A DNA stretch of 64,000 bases from Hymenobacter sp. 15J16-1T3B (GCF_020711235.1 NZ_JAJFAV010000015.1:62001-126000); one strand, 5' to 3'; positions 53,237 to 61,758 are shown, counted from the first letter of the stretch. Notes: a model not told the origin generated them from the sequence alone. Program-made: numbers and translations.

Positions 53237-54766
53237 TTACAGCTCGATTCGCTCAATTTCCGTCAGGGCCGAGCCGCCGTTTTCCAGCGCCTGCAGCACG
53301 TCGAAAACTTTGTCGGACCAGCCGGCGATGAGCGCCACTCCCTCCTGCTCGTGCACTTGCACCGGGGTGGTGCCGTGCCCGGCCAGGTCGAAGAGGTAGA
53401 GGCGGGCCTGCGGGGCCACGGCGCGGCGGTAGGCAGCCCATTCCTGGGCCAGCGTGCCGCCGTCGCCGGTGCTGTTCCACAGCTGGCCGTCGGTGAAGAT
53501 CATGACCTTGTCGACGGCTTCGGCCCGCAGGCGCAGGTCGCGCACCACCAAGTAGCCGTTGGTGCTGTAGCCCACCTCGCCTTCGCGGCGGTAGAGCTCC
53601 TGCACGTTGCTCAGCACTTGGTTTTGCGGCAGCTGCACGCGCTTCCAGATGTTGCCGAACATGCCGGTCACCACGTGGGCGCAGCGCGCCTGCAGCAACA
53701 TGCCCAGCACCAGCCCGATGTCGTAGTACTGCACCTTGCTGCGGGCCGAAACCGGCTGCTGCATGGAGCCCGACACGTCGCAGGCCACCACCACGCGGGT
53801 GTCGGCGCCGAAACCGCGCAGGTTGGCGGTGGAGTGGCCAATGGCCGTTTCCAGCGCCGTGAGCACCCGGGCCAGGTGCCCGGAACGCACCTGCAACAGC
53901 TCCCGGTAGGCGGCTAGGAAGCGGAAGGGCAGCTGCTTGCTGCGCTGCACCGCCCGCTCGTCCGTCAGCGTAGCCACCACGCGCTCCATCGCTGCAGCCG
54001 ATACCTCGGCTTCGAGGATGTTGCGCAGGTTGCGCAGCAGGGCCATGTAGCCCAGCTTGCCGCTGCTAATCAGCTCCTCCCACTTCTGGCGGAAGGCCGT
54101 CTGCCGTTCCGTTGCATCCGCAAACGTCTGCTGGCCCAGGGCCGACAGCTCCGTTTCCCAGGTGTAGGGCGTGGGCAGCTCGCCGCGCACCAGCTGGTCG
54201 AACAGCACTTGCTGCTCGGGGCTGTTGGCCTGCGGGTGCACCAAGAATAAGGCGTCGCGCAGGCGCACCTGCCCGGCGCGGTCGTACTTGGCCAGCTGGT
54301 AGCCGTCGAAGCGGTTGAAAGCCAGGGCCAGGCCCTTCTGCAGCTGCTTGGAGAGACGGTTCAGGGTTTTGGGGCCCTGGCGCTGGTTGGCCACGGCGTA
54401 GAAGGCCAGCAGCTCGGTAATCTCGTCGGCGCGCTGCACCACGCGGGCCACTAAGCGGCTCACCAGGTTGTCGCCGCGGTGCACCTGAGCCAGCTCCACG
54501 GCCAGCACCAGCGGCACGGTGCGCAGGTAGAGCTGCTCGCGGGCGTACACGGCCAGCTGGGCCACGAAGCGCGGCTCGTTCTGGCGGATCAGCTGGCGCA
54601 GGCGCTGCAAGCGGGTGTCGGCGGTTTCGTAAAACTGGTCGCTGAGCCCGGCCGTAGCCACGGCGGCGTACAGCTCCAGCTGCGGAGTCAGAGTGAAAGC
54701 CGCCGCGCCCTCGTGGTTCACCACGGCCGTCGGCTTGTTTTTGCGGAAGCTAAAGTTGAAGCGCAT
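53237..54766 (-). CDS. Ro60-family TROVE-domain RNA-binding protein
   Basis: 509 residues. N-terminal TROVE ring of helical repeats (about 1-320: RLRQLIRQNEPRFVAQLAVYAREQLYLR, RGDNLVSRLVARVVQRADEI), then a vWA domain with the MIDAS motif VVACDVSGSMQQP and MIFTDGQLWN. Ro60 rings bind misfolded RNA ends in the cavity and Y RNAs on the outside. Bacterial Ro60 genes usually lie near Y-RNA genes and often near rtcB, as here. ATG at 54766. Confidence 0.95.
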   Translation of the reverse strand: MRFNFSFRKNKPTAVVNHEGAAAFTLTPQLELYAAVATAGLSDQFYETADTRLQRLRQLIRQNEPRFVAQLAVYAREQLYLRTVPLVLAVELAQVHRGDNLVSRLVARVVQRADEITELLAFYAVANQRQGPKTLNRLSKQLQKGLALAFNRFDGYQLAKYDRAGQVRLRDALFLVHPQANSPEQQVLFDQLVRGELPTPYTWETELSALGQQTFADATERQTAFRQKWEELISSGKLGYMALLRNLRNILEAEVSAAAMERVVATLTDERAVQRSKQLPFRFLAAYRELLQVRSGHLARVLTALETAIGHSTANLRGFGADTRVVVACDVSGSMQQPVSARSKVQYYDIGLVLGMLLQARCAHVVTGMFGNIWKRVQLPQNQVLSNVQELYRREGEVGYSTNGYLVVRDLRLRAEAVDKVMIFTDGQLWNSTGDGGTLAQEWAAYRRAVAPQARLYLFDLAGHGTTPVQVHEQEGVALIAGWSDKVFDVLQALENGGSALTEIERIEL

Positions 54767-54861
54767 AAGTAGTGGTGAAATAGCGTGGTGGAAAACGAAT
54801 GAGTTGGCAGCCTGCCGGCTGCTGGAGCGTCGTTTAGGTCGTCCGAACGGGCGCGGCCGAA

Positions 54862-54920
54862 GCATTCCGCTGGATCGGTAGTCTTCCCTTACTACCATCC
54901 GGCACCATTGCACGGAATGC
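54862..54920 (-). ncRNA. Hairpin with two stems between the Ro60 and PcfJ-like genes
   Basis: On the minus strand: GCATTCCG, a 12-base loop strand containing GGTGCC, GGATGGTAGT, loop AAGGGAAG, ACTACC(G)ATCC, then CGGAATGC. Two perfect stems are joined by an asymmetric internal loop. The layout resembles a small Y RNA, but the TACTTCG block is absent. It may also be a leader structure of the Ro60 mRNA. Confidence 0.45.
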
Positions 54921-54957
54921 CCCCGCCACGCCCGGCGGATCAGGGTTGTTCGGCCGC

Positions 54958-56262
54958 TTACCCAAACAGGTGCTTGGGAATCAGCAGGCGGTTGTCGGTG
55001 GCCCAGCGCTGCACCCAAAACAGCTCTTCCTCGTTGAGGCGGCGGTTGAGCAGGCCCCGGGCTTGCACCACGGTGCGGTTGGCCTGCACTTCCAGGGTCA
55101 GGGCCCGGGTGCCGTCGAGGGTGAGCGAGAAAATGCCGCTGCGCCCGCGCTGGCAGGCGCCGAGGTAGGAGGCCACGCAGTGCCGCAGCGCCCGGCCCTC
55201 GTCGATGAGGTCCCAGTAGCTCAGCAGCTGGGTAATGCGCACCTTGCACTTGTGGCCGCCGGCAAAATCCTGCACCGCCAGCGGCTCCCAGGTAGTCGTG
55301 TAAGCCGGTTCGGCCGCGGGCTGGCGCTGGGCGTGTTGAGCCAGTTGGCGGTGCCACTTGGCCGTCTGCGCCAGCACGCTCTGCATCGAGCGGCCTTTCA
55401 AGGAGAAGCCCGGCTGGGCCGGCTCGTCGCCTATACCCTCGCTGCGCTTCTGGTGAATCCAGTCGCACACCGGCCCGAGTTGGTAGGGGTCGACCAGGGG
55501 CGCGGCGGCGAAGAACTCCACCACCCGCAGCCAGAACTCGTCGTCGCGCTCCAGGCGGCGGCCCAGGCGGGAGTCGAGCACCGGCCCGAGCCACTCCGGC
55601 AGCTCGCGGGCGGCGAGCTGGGCGTAGCGCAGGGCCTGCAGGAAGGTGTAGCCCGCCGGCGCCTGCCGCAGGTGGTGCTCCACCTTGCGGGTGAGCTTCA
55701 CCGGCAGCCGGTGGAAGGTGCGCAAGGCCCCGCCCCGGCCCAGGTGCACCGTGAGGTCGGCGATGTTGACGCCGCCGTCGTGGAGGCGGCCGGTAGTCCA
55801 GGAGCTGAGTATCCAGGCCGGCACGTCGCCGTAGCGGTCGAAGAGGTGGCGCACCAGGCTTTCCAGCTGCCGAAACGGGTTGCGGCTGCGGGGCTGCCAG
55901 TCGGCCAGCTCGCGGCAGCGGTGACGCTGAAAGTCGGCCACGGCCGCCAGGGCCGGGGCCAGTTCGGGGCGCCAGAGCAGGCTGCTGCGCTTGGCGGCTA
56001 GGCTGCGCAGCAAGGCGGCGCACCGGTCGCGCTGCTCCCAGGTTTTTTCGTGGGCGCAGTGGCGGTAAAACAGCGCCAGGGGTGAATCTTCCCCGAAATG
56101 AGCGTCGATTACGGGCAGCGGGCCCTGCACGCTGAACAGGTACGCAACCTGCTCCTTGGGGGCCATGCGGCGCCAGTCGACGCGCCGGGCCGCCGCCAAA
56201 ACTATGCGGGCTTGCTCGGCTTGCCAGACGGCGTGCGGGAGGGGTTTGAGGCGGTTTGCCAT
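54958..56262 (-). CDS. PcfJ-domain protein
   Basis: 434 residues, helical in the N-terminal three quarters. RALRHCVASYLGACQRGRSGIFSLTLDGTRALTLEVQANRTVVQARGLLNR is the conserved PcfJ block with an HCV motif, found in proteins on conjugative elements and in RNA-related loci. Activity unknown. It is the most upstream gene of the minus-strand set and probably starts the Ro60 transcript. ATG at 56262. Confidence 0.8.
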   Translation of the reverse strand: MANRLKPLPHAVWQAEQARIVLAAARRVDWRRMAPKEQVAYLFSVQGPLPVIDAHFGEDSPLALFYRHCAHEKTWEQRDRCAALLRSLAAKRSSLLWRPELAPALAAVADFQRHRCRELADWQPRSRNPFRQLESLVRHLFDRYGDVPAWILSSWTTGRLHDGGVNIADLTVHLGRGGALRTFHRLPVKLTRKVEHHLRQAPAGYTFLQALRYAQLAARELPEWLGPVLDSRLGRRLERDDEFWLRVVEFFAAAPLVDPYQLGPVCDWIHQKRSEGIGDEPAQPGFSLKGRSMQSVLAQTAKWHRQLAQHAQRQPAAEPAYTTTWEPLAVQDFAGGHKCKVRITQLLSYWDLIDEGRALRHCVASYLGACQRGRSGIFSLTLDGTRALTLEVQANRTVVQARGLLNRRLNEEELFWVQRWATDNRLLIPKHLFG

Positions 56263-56717
56263 CGGTCGGGGTGCCCCGCGCGGGGGCGGTTACCGATTGA
56301 ATAATCAGACATAGTCGGGGCCGCGGGGGCGGCTGGATGAAGCAGGAGCCGGAATGATTCGTACATGGTAGGTGCTTGGAAAGAGGGTGCAAGATGCCGC
56401 CCGGCAATTCCCGTGGAATTAATTACCGGTGCGTGATTATTTAGAACAAGAATAATTCGGGCAATATTTTCCTAGGCGACAATAATTGCGTCGCAATTCC
56501 GAAATTAATTACCCTGAATCAAACCCGAGAAAAAGCCATCGGGCGGTGGCCGTAAGCCGTTACCGGCCGCGTTTTCGGGCGGGGCAACTAGCTTGAGCGG
56601 CCGGCCGGATGTCGCCGCGCCAGCGGCGCGCGGGCACCGATACGCGGGCAACGAGGCGGGGCTGGGAGTGGCGGTTCGACATCAGGTAAACGAGTTAGAA
56701 AAGCTATGAGTAAAAAC
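56263..56717. other. Intergenic region upstream of the PcfJ-like gene
   Basis: No gene is supported. 56420-56530 is AT-rich (ATAATTCGGGCAATATTTTCC) with several partial inverted words (ATTGCGTCGCAAT) and probably holds the promoter of the PcfJ-Ro60 transcript. Confidence 0.45.
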
Positions 56718-56923
56718 AAAACGCCCGAATCTGGTGGGATTCGGGCGTTTTGCAAGTTGAGCTTCTATCGAAAGAGCTTCACTCCGTTGCGTGCGCGCCG
56801 AACCCCGGCTGGACCTTATCCTCCGAGCTGGTTGGCATACCTAGGTATTGATTAAAGTGGCGGCGCATGACGAGTGAAGTCGTTTGTTCGTTTAGGTTTG
56901 GGGCTTTGAACGGGTCAAAGGTA
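56718..56923 (-). ncRNA. Candidate small RNA with its own promoter and terminator
   Basis: On the minus strand: TTGACTT at 56947-56941, about 21 bases, then TACCTTTG at 56923-56916, a good Bacteroidota promoter; at the far end AAAACGCCCGAATC and its complement (56718-56751) form a 14-bp terminator with T-rich tail. The transcript would be about 195 bases. CTTCACTC and GAGTGAAG inside it can pair to form a long hairpin. It contains a possible 29-codon frame (56868-56779). Confidence 0.6.
56779..56868 (-). CDS. Possible 29-residue small protein within the small transcript
   Basis: ATG to TGA, beginning MRRHFNQYLGMPTSSEDK. Third-position GC is lower than in neighbouring genes and its ends lie in a predicted stem, so it may be a chance frame in a non-coding RNA. 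No family recognised. Confidence 0.3.
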   Translation of the reverse strand: MRRHFNQYLGMPTSSEDKVQPGFGAHATE

Positions 56924-57444
56924 GAAAGGTTATTTTTCATAAGTCAATAGTTTGCAAAAGTTTTTTCGAAATATTTTTTCGAATTCTATTCCACACGCAT
57001 TTCCAGCTTATCAATCCATCGTTTAGAAATCTATTTATAATTAATCAATGCATAAACTGCCGCTTTTTTTACTGCGAATTTGCTCACAAAAGCGGTATTG
57101 AGCGGATTGAGAATTCCAAGTGTTGGACCTGCTCAGCTCACACCCCTCGCTTCGCATGAACAGGTCCCCCGCCCGTCATGTCGAGCGAAGTCGAGACATC
57201 TCGCGTGCTGATGTTAGGGAGTAATCAACCTGAGAAAGAGAAATTACTATCCGGCGAGATGTCTCGACTTCGCTCGACATGACGTTCTGGTAGGCTGTTC
57301 AACGACACAAGTACTCAACCGCGGCCTGCTGCGGCTAGTATCCGGCCGCATTAGCAGGCCGCCCGACAGTCGCGCATTGCAGCCCGCGCTGCTTACCGGG
57401 CACCGCGCACCCCGAGTTTCCCGCGCCCGGTGAATCTTTGCCGC
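56924..57444. other. AT-rich intergenic region
   Basis: 56930-57110 is strongly AT-rich (TTTCGAAATATTTTTTCGAATTC), unlike the rest of the window. Apart from the small-RNA promoter and the family A repeat at 57174-57284 I see nothing in it. The Nudix gene's promoter may be near TGAATCTTTG at 57431-57440. Confidence 0.45.
57174..57284. repeat. Dispersed palindromic repeat, family A (copy 3, perfect ends)
   Basis: 31-base arms at 57174-57204 and 57254-57284 are exact reverse complements (CGTCATGTCGAGCGAAGTC..). The 49-base core includes GAGTAATC and AAATTACT, a second inverted pair. Confidence 0.9.
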
Positions 57445-57840
57445 ATGATCGACAAAGTAGCCTGGCTCTGCTGGCAAGACGGCCGCATCCTGAGCACCCG
57501 CAGCCGCGGCAAAGACCGGTTTTACTTTCCCGGCGGCAAGCGCGAAGCCGGCGAAACCGACGCGCAAACCCTACGACGCGAAATCGAAGAGGAGCTGACC
57601 GTGCACCTGCGGCCCGACAGCCTGCGCTACCTCGGCACCTTCGAGGCGCAGGCCCACGGCCACCCGGCCGGCGTGCTGGTGCGCATGATCTGCTACGCGG
57701 CCGAGTACGAGGGCACGCTGCAGCCCGCCCACGAAATCGAGGAAGTAACGTGGCTCACGTACCAGGACCGCCCGCGCGTGTCGGCGGTGGACCAGCTCAT
57801 CTTCGACTGGCTGCGCGAGCAGGGTGTGCTGGCGGACTAA
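57445..57840 (+). CDS. Nudix hydrolase
   Basis: 131 residues. Nudix box GGKREAGETDAQTLRREIEEEL (residues about 34-55) with the catalytic REIEEE; the usual Gly after it is replaced by Thr. It cleaves nucleoside diphosphates linked to another group; substrate unknown. The ATG at 57445 gives a compact fold. Confidence 0.88.
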   Translation: MIDKVAWLCWQDGRILSTRSRGKDRFYFPGGKREAGETDAQTLRREIEEELTVHLRPDSLRYLGTFEAQAHGHPAGVLVRMICYAAEYEGTLQPAHEIEEVTWLTYQDRPRVSAVDQLIFDWLREQGVLAD

Positions 57841-57902
57841 CCGCGGCACCGGGCCCTACCCATTCGCGGCCCGGCCCGTAGACTTGCAGCGTATTCCGCG
57901 CC

Positions 57903-58862
57903 ATGCCCTGCCTCGCCTCCTCCGACCGCTACTCCATCTCGCTGCCCGACGGCCACCGCTTCCCCATTGCCAAGTACGAGCTCATCCGCGAGCAGCTCCT
58001 CTGGCAGGGCATTGCCCAGCCCGCCGACATCTACGACCCGGGCTTTTGCGCCGAGGAAGACATTTTGCGGGTGCACACGGCCGAGTACTGGGGCAAGGTG
58101 AAAGAGCTGCGCCTCTCCCCCGCCGAGGTGCGCCGCCTGGGCCTGCCCCAGAGCCCGGAGCTGGTGCGCCGCAGCCTTTCGTCGGCCGCGGGCACGGTGC
58201 AATCGGCCTTGCGGGCCCTGCGCGACGGCATCGGACTGAGCTTGGCCGGGGGCACCCACCACGCCTTTGCCGACCGCGGCGAGGGCTTTTGCGTGCTCAA
58301 CGACCTGGCCATCAGCGCCGCCCGCTTGCTGAACCACGGCCAGGCCCGGCAGGTGCTCATCGTCGACCTCGACGTGCACCAGGGCGACGGCACGGCCAGC
58401 ATTTTCCGGGACGAGCCGCGGGTGTTCACCTTCAGCATGCACGCCGGCGCGAATTACCCGCTGCGCAAGGAGCAGTCGGATCTGGACATCGAGTTGCCCC
58501 TGGGCATGGACGACGAGGCTTACCTGGCCACCCTGCGGGATACGCTGCCGGGCCTCGTCGACCGCGTGCGGCCCGATTTCGTCTTTTTCCAGGCCGGCGT
58601 CGACGTGCTGGCCACCGACAAGCTGGGCAAGCTGGCCCTGACGCCCGCCGGCTGCCGGCAGCGCGACGAGTTCGTGCTCGGCCTCTGCCAGCAACGCCAG
58701 CTGCCGGTGGCCGTGAGCATGGGCGGAGGCTACTCCGAGCGCCTGCGCGACATCGTCGACGCGCACTGCCAGACCTTTGCCGTGGCCTACGCCTTGTGGG
58801 GCCACGCGCCCTGCCGACCTTTGCCCCCTTCTACCGACGTTTCTGCGCATGCCTTTACCTAA
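57903..58862 (+). CDS. Histone-deacetylase-family protein
   Basis: 319 residues. Zinc-dependent deacetylase fold: GGTHHAFADRGEGFCVLND with the catalytic His-His pair, VDLDVHQGDGTASIF with zinc-binding Asp and His, FFQAGVDVL with the third ligand, and VSMGGGY. Bacterial members act on acetylated small molecules such as polyamines or on proteins. Its last 14 bases overlap the next gene. Confidence 0.9.
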   Translation: MPCLASSDRYSISLPDGHRFPIAKYELIREQLLWQGIAQPADIYDPGFCAEEDILRVHTAEYWGKVKELRLSPAEVRRLGLPQSPELVRRSLSSAAGTVQSALRALRDGIGLSLAGGTHHAFADRGEGFCVLNDLAISAARLLNHGQARQVLIVDLDVHQGDGTASIFRDEPRVFTFSMHAGANYPLRKEQSDLDIELPLGMDDEAYLATLRDTLPGLVDRVRPDFVFFQAGVDVLATDKLGKLALTPAGCRQRDEFVLGLCQQRQLPVAVSMGGGYSERLRDIVDAHCQTFAVAYALWGHAPCRPLPPSTDVSAHAFT

Positions 58863-59889
58863 GTTCGAAGACTTCGATTCCAGCCGCACCCCGATGCCGC
58901 AGCGGGGCGTGCAGCCCCACGGCCAGCCCGAGGCAGCGCCCGGCACGCCCGCGCAGCAAGCCTTCCGCGAGGCCATCGAGAAAGTGGAAAGCCTGCGCCT
59001 GCAGGTACAGGAGCTGGAACGCGAGCAGCGCGAAGCCAAAAACAAGTACTGGCGCCAGGTCGGGCCGCTGGCCGATGCGGTGGTGGCCACGCGCCGCGCC
59101 CTCTTCGAGCCGCTGGAACACGCCCTGACGACGGGGTATTTCAGCCGGCTGGAGGAGCAACGCATCGAGGAGTTGCTGTGGCGCAACGCCAAGGCCCTGC
59201 AGTACCGCTTCGGCGAGGACGTGGACGACCTGCTGCTGCGCTACGCGCCGAAGCGCCCGGTGCCCGCATTCGACGACGAGGACGACGCGGGTTCCGGGGC
59301 CCGCCGCCCCGAACCGGGCCCCGCTGAGCCTCTTCACCACGAACACCACGCCCACCAGCGCGGCAAGCGCAAAAGCAAGGAGGAGCGGGCGCAGGAAGCG
59401 GCGGCCCGGGCCCTGCAGGCCGATCAGCAGCGCCTGCAGGCCGGCACCAAAGCGGTGTACCGGCAGTTGGCCCGCGCCAATCACCCCGACCTGGAGCGCG
59501 ACCCGGCGGTGGCCCGCCAAAAGACGGAGCGCATGCAGCGCATCACCCGCGCCTACGAGGCCGACGACCTGTACGCCCTGCTGCAGCTGCTGGCCGAGCA
59601 CACCGCCGTCGATGCCGACCAGGAATCGGACGAGTTGCTACTGCGCTACGTGCGCGCCCTGCAGCAGCAGCAAACCGAGCTCAAGCTGCGCCTGCAGCAG
59701 CTCAAGTACGGCGACCAAAACGCCTTTTCGGGCACCGGCAAAAAGCAAGAAGCGGAGTTGCGCCAGATCAAGCGCGAGCTGCGCGCCGAAGCCGAGTACC
59801 TGGACCTGGTGCAGAAGGCCATCCGGGAGCCCGAAGACCTCCGCCAGTTGCTGCGCGAGCTGGATGCCGCTGGCCAGGAGGAAATCTAA
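58849..59889 (+). CDS. J-domain-like coiled-coil protein
   Basis: 346 residues. N-terminal coiled coil (AIEKVESLRLQVQELEREQREAKNKYWRQV), a His-rich linker (HHEHHAHQRGKRKSKEE), then TKAVYRQLARANHPDLERD with the J-domain HPD motif, and a further C-terminal coiled coil. It could recruit an Hsp70. It overlaps the deacetylase gene by 14 bases, so the two are coupled. Confidence 0.7.
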   Translation: MPLPKFEDFDSSRTPMPQRGVQPHGQPEAAPGTPAQQAFREAIEKVESLRLQVQELEREQREAKNKYWRQVGPLADAVVATRRALFEPLEHALTTGYFSRLEEQRIEELLWRNAKALQYRFGEDVDDLLLRYAPKRPVPAFDDEDDAGSGARRPEPGPAEPLHHEHHAHQRGKRKSKEERAQEAAARALQADQQRLQAGTKAVYRQLARANHPDLERDPAVARQKTERMQRITRAYEADDLYALLQLLAEHTAVDADQESDELLLRYVRALQQQQTELKLRLQQLKYGDQNAFSGTGKKQEAELRQIKRELRAEAEYLDLVQKAIREPEDLRQLLRELDAAGQEEI

Positions 59890-59915
59890 GAGGGCCCAGG
59901 AGCACGGTTCACCCC

Positions 59916-60107
59916 GCCGTCATTGCGAGAAAGCACGACGAAGCACTCCTTCCCCTAGCAGCACCGCCGACCCAATTCCTGCTACCCGAAAACACGACTG
60001 CCCGAAGCCGGTAGCTCCAGTTCCGGGCGGAGCCATTATCAGGTCGTGCTTCTCGTACCGTCGTGCCGCGAGGGGAAGGATTGCCGCGCTTTGCTCGCAA
60101 TGACGGC
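59916..60107. repeat. Dispersed palindromic repeat, family B (copy 2)
   Basis: Left end GCCGTCATTGCGAGAAAGC, right end GCTTTGCTCGCAATGACGGC with inner blocks GGGGAAGG/CCTTCCCC and CCCGAAAACACGAC. Same layout as the copy at 45947-46152. Confidence 0.75.
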
Positions 60108-60141
60108 TGGTGCCACCGCATGTGGGGCTCCATGTCCTCCG

Positions 60142-61071
60142 CTACTGGAGAAACCCGGCAATCTGGCGGATTACGCCTTGGTCGCGCATGATTTTGTTGT
60201 GTCCGAGCCCGGTAGTGGGATGAAACACCAACCCCGGCCAGTTGCGGGCTATGGCCTGCGCCTCGGCGAAGGGCACGGATTCGTCCTGGCAGTCGTGCAG
60301 GAGCAGCACGCGCGCGGCGCGGGCCTTGCCGGCGGCTTGGGTCAGGTTGAAGCTTTCGGCGTCGCGGCCGGTTTGCTCGCGGATGTGCCGGGCCATGCGC
60401 CGCACCACGGCCTCGGACAGACCCAGCAAGTCGGCGAAGCGCTGGGCCACGGCGGGCGTGTCGCCGGGCGCGCTCATCAGCACCAAGCGCGGCAACGTGC
60501 CGGTGCCGGCGCGGTTGAAATGCACCGGCAGGCCCGCGGTGGTGGCCGCCCCGAAGGAATGCCCCACCACGCCCCACACCTCGCCCAGCCAATCGGCCAC
60601 GGCCTGGGTGGCGCGGGCGTATTCCGGCAGCGTGGTCAGGCGCCCGGGCGAGTCGCCGTGGGCGGGCCCGTCGAAGGCCACGACGCGGTAGCCGGCGCGC
60701 ACCAGGCCATCGGCCAGGATGCCCCAAAAGGCCGCGCGATGCTCCCAGCCGTGCACCAGCAGCACCGTGCGCTGGCCCTGCGGGTTCCACTCGTAGGCAG
60801 CCAGTGCCCCGTGTTCGAAGGGCACCCGAAAGGCCCGGGCGGTGGCCAAGGCGGCGTCCTCCCACTTTTTGCGCGGCAGCCGCCGCGGCGTGCAAAACTG
60901 GCGCCAGGCCTCGCGGAACGCCCACTCCGTCGACACTGCCGCCAGCAGCCGGAACTTCAGCCGCACCCAGCCAATGCCGGGCGGAGCCGCGTAGCGAAAC
61001 GGCGTGGGGGCGGCGGGCAAGGGTTCGTGCCGGGCCGGAAACTGGTAAGCGGGCGAAAAGGTGTTCACCAT
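60142..61071 (-). CDS. Alpha/beta-hydrolase
   Basis: 309 residues. VLLVHGWEHRAAFWGILADGLVRAGYRVVAFDGPAHGDS, nucleophile Ser in VVGHSFGAAT, Asp in LLHDCQDESVPF and His in TGLGHNKIM form a complete triad. Probably an esterase; substrate unknown. It lies 52 bases downstream of the TetR gene on the same strand and may be regulated by it. Confidence 0.87.
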   Translation of the reverse strand: MVNTFSPAYQFPARHEPLPAAPTPFRYAAPPGIGWVRLKFRLLAAVSTEWAFREAWRQFCTPRRLPRKKWEDAALATARAFRVPFEHGALAAYEWNPQGQRTVLLVHGWEHRAAFWGILADGLVRAGYRVVAFDGPAHGDSPGRLTTLPEYARATQAVADWLGEVWGVVGHSFGAATTAGLPVHFNRAGTGTLPRLVLMSAPGDTPAVAQRFADLLGLSEAVVRRMARHIREQTGRDAESFNLTQAAGKARAARVLLLHDCQDESVPFAEAQAIARNWPGLVFHPTTGLGHNKIMRDQGVIRQIAGFLQ

Positions 61072-61123
61072 AGCAGTGGCGGTGAAGGTGAGAGGTCGGC
61101 GAAGAGAGGACAGTCGGGGCGCG

Positions 61124-61723
61124 TCAGGCGGCGGGCAGCAGCTCGGTGCGCAACTGCTTGAGGATGTACTGAAACTGCCCTTCGCCGTGCACGCGCGCCA
61201 CTTGCAGGGCGCCGGCGAGGGTGGTCAGTACCTGGGCCGCTTTGCTGAAGGGGTGGCCGCTGAACTGCAGCGTGCCATCGGCGCGGCCGGCGGCCAGCAC
61301 CCCGGCCAGCCACTGCGTCAGCTCCTCGCTGAAGGTTCGTAGCTCCTGCTGCATGGCGGCGGGCAGGGTCAGAAAATCGGCCGCCAGCGCCCCGAAAAAA
61401 CACACCTGCGGGCCGTGGGCGGCGCAGGCGCGCTGGCGGTACACATCCAGCAGCGCCTCCAGCTGCTGGGCGGGCGTCAGCTCGGTCACGCGGGGCAAGC
61501 CGCGCCACTTGCGCAGGCGCCCGAGCTGCCGCCGGATGACGGCCGTGCCCAGGTCTTCCTTGCTGGGGTAGTGGTAATGGATGGCGGCGGGCTTTACCTG
61601 CAACTCCTTGGCAATGTGCTGGTAGCTAAAGGCATTGAAGCCCCGGGCCAGCAGCAGTTCCTCGGCCAGGTTGAGGATGCGCGTGCGGGTATCGAAAGTA
61701 GATGCGGGAGCGGCGGTAGACAT
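61124..61723 (-). CDS. TetR/AcrR-family regulator
   Basis: 199 residues. N-terminal helix-turn-helix: RTRILNLAEELLLARGFNAFSYQHIAKELQVKPAAIHYHYPSKEDL. The C-terminal ligand-binding part contains two Cys residues near CAAHGPQVCFFG, typical of a TetR_C subfamily. It probably represses itself and the hydrolase through the palindrome just upstream. Confidence 0.92.
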   Translation of the reverse strand: MSTAAPASTFDTRTRILNLAEELLLARGFNAFSYQHIAKELQVKPAAIHYHYPSKEDLGTAVIRRQLGRLRKWRGLPRVTELTPAQQLEALLDVYRQRACAAHGPQVCFFGALAADFLTLPAAMQQELRTFSEELTQWLAGVLAAGRADGTLQFSGHPFSKAAQVLTTLAGALQVARVHGEGQFQYILKQLRTELLPAA

Positions 61724-61738
61724 GACGGGCCAAACATA

Positions 61739-61758
61739 CTTACTTACTAGTAAGTAAG
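61739..61758. promoter_or_regulatory. 20-bp perfect palindrome, probable TetR operator
   Basis: Two 10-base halves, CTTACTTACT and AGTAAGTAAG, lie 16 bases upstream of the TetR start and 62 bases upstream of the DUF3592 start. The sequence fits the TnAGTnA type of TetR operators. Confidence 0.78.

Noticed and set aside
53237-56407. Single 1056-codon protein spanning Ro60 and the PcfJ-like gene
   Set aside because: The upstream part is antisense-frame noise over the PcfJ gene; Ro60 begins at 54766 with a normal N-terminus.
56718-56923. 4.5S, 6S, tmRNA or RNase P RNA
   Set aside because: No signature of SRP, tmRNA or RNase P RNA was found and the fold does not match a 6S bubble; left as an unassigned small transcript.
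57174-57284. Insertion sequence
   Set aside because: Perfect inverted ends, but only 111 bases and no transposase; kept as a small dispersed repeat.
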